A program made the translations under genes and the position numbers. Positions 14,939-16,399 of a stretch of DNA of 16,399 nucleotides are shown here, piece after piece (within the stretch, counting starts at the first letter, position 1; every line of letters starts with the position of its first letter). Below the pieces are notes generated by a model. The model ran no database searches. It was not told the origin of the DNA and saw only the letters and a list, made by a program, of their open reading frames with translations. Origin of the DNA: Winogradskyella sp. Its GTDB lineage: Bacteria; Bacteroidota; Bacteroidia; Flavobacteriales; Flavobacteriaceae. The stretch spans positions 1 through 16,399 of the forward strand of contig JASBSE010000435.1 of assembly GCA_030149115.1 (NCBI GenBank), given 5' to 3'.

Positions 14939-15289
14939 TTATTTTAGAAGATTGTTAGCTTCATTAGGAAACACTAAAGATGGTTTAAAAACTTTAGCTT
15001 CTTCAATATCCATGAAAGCATAAGTAATTAAAATTAGAATATCTCCAACAGCTACCTTACGCGCTGCTGCACCGTTTAATGTAATTTCACCACTGTTTCT
15101 AGGACCAGGAATACAATAGGTTTCTAGACGTTCACCGTTGTTATTGTTAACAATCTGAACTTTTTCTCCTTGTATAATATTTGCTGCATCCATTAAATCT
15201 TCATCAATAGTTATACTACCAATGTAATTTAGGTCAGCTCCTGTACATTTTACACGATGAATCTTAGATTTTACAACTTGAATTTGCAT
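14939..15289 (-). CDS. panD: Aspartate 1-decarboxylase PanD (proenzyme)
   Basis: PanD decarboxylates L-aspartate to beta-alanine, the precursor that PanC joins to pantoate in coenzyme A synthesis. The 116-residue length is normal. The proenzyme cuts itself at G24-S25, seen here as Y-I-G-S-I, and Ser25 becomes the pyruvoyl cofactor. Other family residues sit at standard places: K9, H11, Y22, R54 (in N-G-E-R), Y58 and N72 (in L-N-G-A-A-A-R). It lies 13 bases after panC, so the two steps are co-expressed. Four Asn in a row (48-51) precede G-E-R, a mild local peculiarity. The identification is secure. Confidence 0.98.
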   Translation of the reverse strand: MQIQVVKSKIHRVKCTGADLNYIGSITIDEDLMDAANIIQGEKVQIVNNNNGERLETYCIPGPRNSGEITLNGAAARKVAVGDILILITYAFMDIEEAKVFKPSLVFPNEANNLLK

Positions 15290-15302
15290 GAGGCAAAGAT
15301 AA

Positions 15303-16154
15303 TTAATTTAAGGCGATATTATCTATAAGTCTTATATCACCTGCATAAACAGCAACAAAGGCTCTATATGTCTTTTTTGTTGATTTTCTTTTTACTGGTT
15401 TTAAGGTATCTGTGTCTGCAATAATAAAATACTCTAGCTCTAATAAAGGCTGTTTCTTAAATTGCTTCTCAACCCATTCCGTTACATTTTTAGCACTTTT
15501 TGTGCCAAACTTAGTTTTGGCAGATTTTAATGTTTCATATATAAATGGTGCAACCTTACGATGATTTTCCGTCAGTCTAGTATTTCTAGAACTCATAGCC
15601 AAACCATCTTCTGCTCTATGAATAGGGCAACCTATAACCTTTACTGGTATATGATGTAATTCTACAAGCTTCTTTATAATCTGTAGTTGCTGAAAGTCTT
15701 TTTCACCAAAATAGGCTCTGTTTGGTGTAACAATTTCAAACAATCTTTTTACGATAGTACCAACTCCATTAAAATGTCCTTCTCTAAAAGCACCTTCCAT
15801 TTCATTTTCAAGACCATCAAATTTGAAAGATTGTGATTTTACATCGTCCCCATAAACATCCTCAACAGCAGGTGCATACACTACTATTTTGTCGTCACTA
15901 ACAGTCTTTAACAGCTCTATATCTGTCTCTAAAGTTCTTGGATACTTTACTAAATCTTCTTGGTTATCAAATTGAGTAGGGTTTACAAAAACACTAACCA
16001 CAGCTACATGGTTTTCACTTAATGCTTTCTCTACCAAAGATAAATGACCTTCATGAAGTGCACCCATAGTTGGCACAAAACCAATTAACATGTTTTTGGT
16101 CTTAAAATCATCTATAAGTTGAGATAATTCAGATTTATTATGAAAAACTTTCAC
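15303..16154 (-). CDS. panC: Pantothenate synthetase PanC (pantoate--beta-alanine ligase)
   Basis: PanC uses ATP to join pantoate and beta-alanine, giving pantothenate, in the cytoplasm. The 283 residues match the family. Visible motifs are P-T-M-G-A-L-H-E-G-H (28-37, with the HxGH nucleotide site at 34-37), N-P-T-Q-F (58-62), G-E-K-D (150-153) and the KMSKS-like M-S-S-R-N (187-191). The start codon is GTG at 16154-16152. An in-frame TAA lies five codons upstream with no ATG between. The first in-frame ATG (Met22) would remove the opening strand just before the ATP site, so GTG is preferred. It heads the panC-panD-...-radA unit and is divergent from the glycogen synthase gene. Confidence 0.97.
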   Translation of the reverse strand: MKVFHNKSELSQLIDDFKTKNMLIGFVPTMGALHEGHLSLVEKALSENHVAVVSVFVNPTQFDNQEDLVKYPRTLETDIELLKTVSDDKIVVYAPAVEDVYGDDVKSQSFKFDGLENEMEGAFREGHFNGVGTIVKRLFEIVTPNRAYFGEKDFQQLQIIKKLVELHHIPVKVIGCPIHRAEDGLAMSSRNTRLTENHRKVAPFIYETLKSAKTKFGTKSAKNVTEWVEKQFKKQPLLELEYFIIADTDTLKPVKRKSTKKTYRAFVAVYAGDIRLIDNIALN

Positions 16155-16179
16155 TTTAGTAACAAAAAATTAACGCGTG

Positions 16180-16212
16180 CAAACATAATATTTTACTGGC
16201 AATCTGCACAAA
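16180..16212 (-). promoter_or_regulatory. Promoter of the panC-to-radA unit
   Basis: On the minus strand TATGTTTG (16187-16180) fits the TAnnTTTG -7 element, and TTTG at 16212-16209 lies 21 bases upstream as a -33 element. Transcription would start near 16174, leaving about 20 bases before the GTG start. It overlaps the opposing glgA promoter region, so the two may compete or share a regulator. Confidence 0.6.
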
Positions 16213-16226
16213 TTTTTGTAATTTTG
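16196..16226 (+). promoter_or_regulatory. Promoter of the glycogen synthase-like gene
   Basis: TAATTTTG at 16219-16226 fits the TAnnTTTG -7 element. The upstream element is weak (CTGG at 16196-16199, 19 bases before). The ATG lies 40 bases after the -7 element, so the leader is about 30 bases. No Shine-Dalgarno site is seen, which is normal for Bacteroidota. Confidence 0.5.
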
Positions 16227-16265
16227 CATGTTTTTTACTCTTAATTTACAAAAGCAGAAGATTTT

Positions 16266-16399
16266 ATGAAAGATAAACGAATATTGTATGTGTCCTCGGA
16301 AGTAGTTCCATATTTACCAGAAACAGAGATTTCTTCAATGTCATTTGAAGCTCCTAGAATGGTAAACAAACAAGGAGGGCAAATACGAATATTTATGCC
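16266..16399 (+). CDS. glgA: Glycogen/starch synthase (GlgA-like), N-terminus only
   Basis: Forty-four codons are visible before the window ends. The start K-R-I-L-Y-V-S-S-E-V-V-P-Y is the usual opening strand of GT5 glycogen/starch synthases, which add glucose from ADP-glucose to alpha-1,4-glucan. N34-K-Q-G-G-Q-I-R-I-F matches the K-x-G-G ADP-glucose binding loop in the form I recall from Bacteroidota homologues (K35, G37, G38). It is divergent from panC with a shared 111-base gap, an arrangement I recall from Flavobacteriaceae. The C-terminal catalytic domain is outside the window, so intactness cannot be judged. Confidence 0.85.
   Translation, partial: MKDKRILYVSSEVVPYLPETEISSMSFEAPRMVNKQGGQIRIFM

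Overview
The window looks like chromosome from a marine-type Flavobacteriaceae bacterium (Bacteroidota). The reasons are the AT-rich sequence, the absence of Shine-Dalgarno sites, promoters of the TTG/TAnnTTTG type, signal peptides ending in A-Q, very large surface proteins with a type IX secretion (T9SS) sorting tail, and the glgA-like / panC-panD / radA gene neighbourhood. The genus cannot be named from this sequence.

Layout, left to right. Positions 1-4055 (minus) hold the first 1351 codons of a giant secreted protein whose C-terminus lies outside the window. A gap of 313 bases (4056-4368) carries a terminator for the next gene, a 12-bp palindrome and a good promoter. Positions 4369-9825 (minus) encode a complete 1818-residue paralogue with signal peptide, two GEVED domains, a choice-of-anchor-D domain, calcium-binding thrombospondin type 3 (TSP3) repeats, an unrecognised domain, a LamG-like domain and a T9SS tail. 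The two proteins share a co-linear block of about 2.75 kb (1-2757 against about 6005-8757) but have different N-terminal modules. They are therefore a tandem duplication with module shuffling, probably adhesin or matrix proteins on the cell surface.

Positions 10040-16154 (minus) form one tightly packed transcription unit, read panC, panD, a flippase-like membrane protein, two secreted alpha/beta-hydrolase-fold proteins and radA, with gaps of 6 to 44 bases. PanC and PanD make pantothenate and its beta-alanine precursor for coenzyme A. RadA is the recombination/branch-migration ATPase. The two hydrolase-like proteins are the oddest genes here, because both replace the expected nucleophile serine with aspartate (G-H-D instead of G-H-S). 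At the right edge a glycogen/starch synthase gene starts on the plus strand at 16266, divergent from panC, and both directions have TAnnTTTG promoters in the shared 111-base gap.

No RNA gene, CRISPR array, insertion sequence or prophage gene was seen. The most interesting observations are the paired Ser-to-Asp replacement in the two hydrolases, the mosaic tandem giant surface proteins with an unrecognised conserved domain set inside their TSP3 arrays, and a short conserved element in the leaders of the two giant genes.
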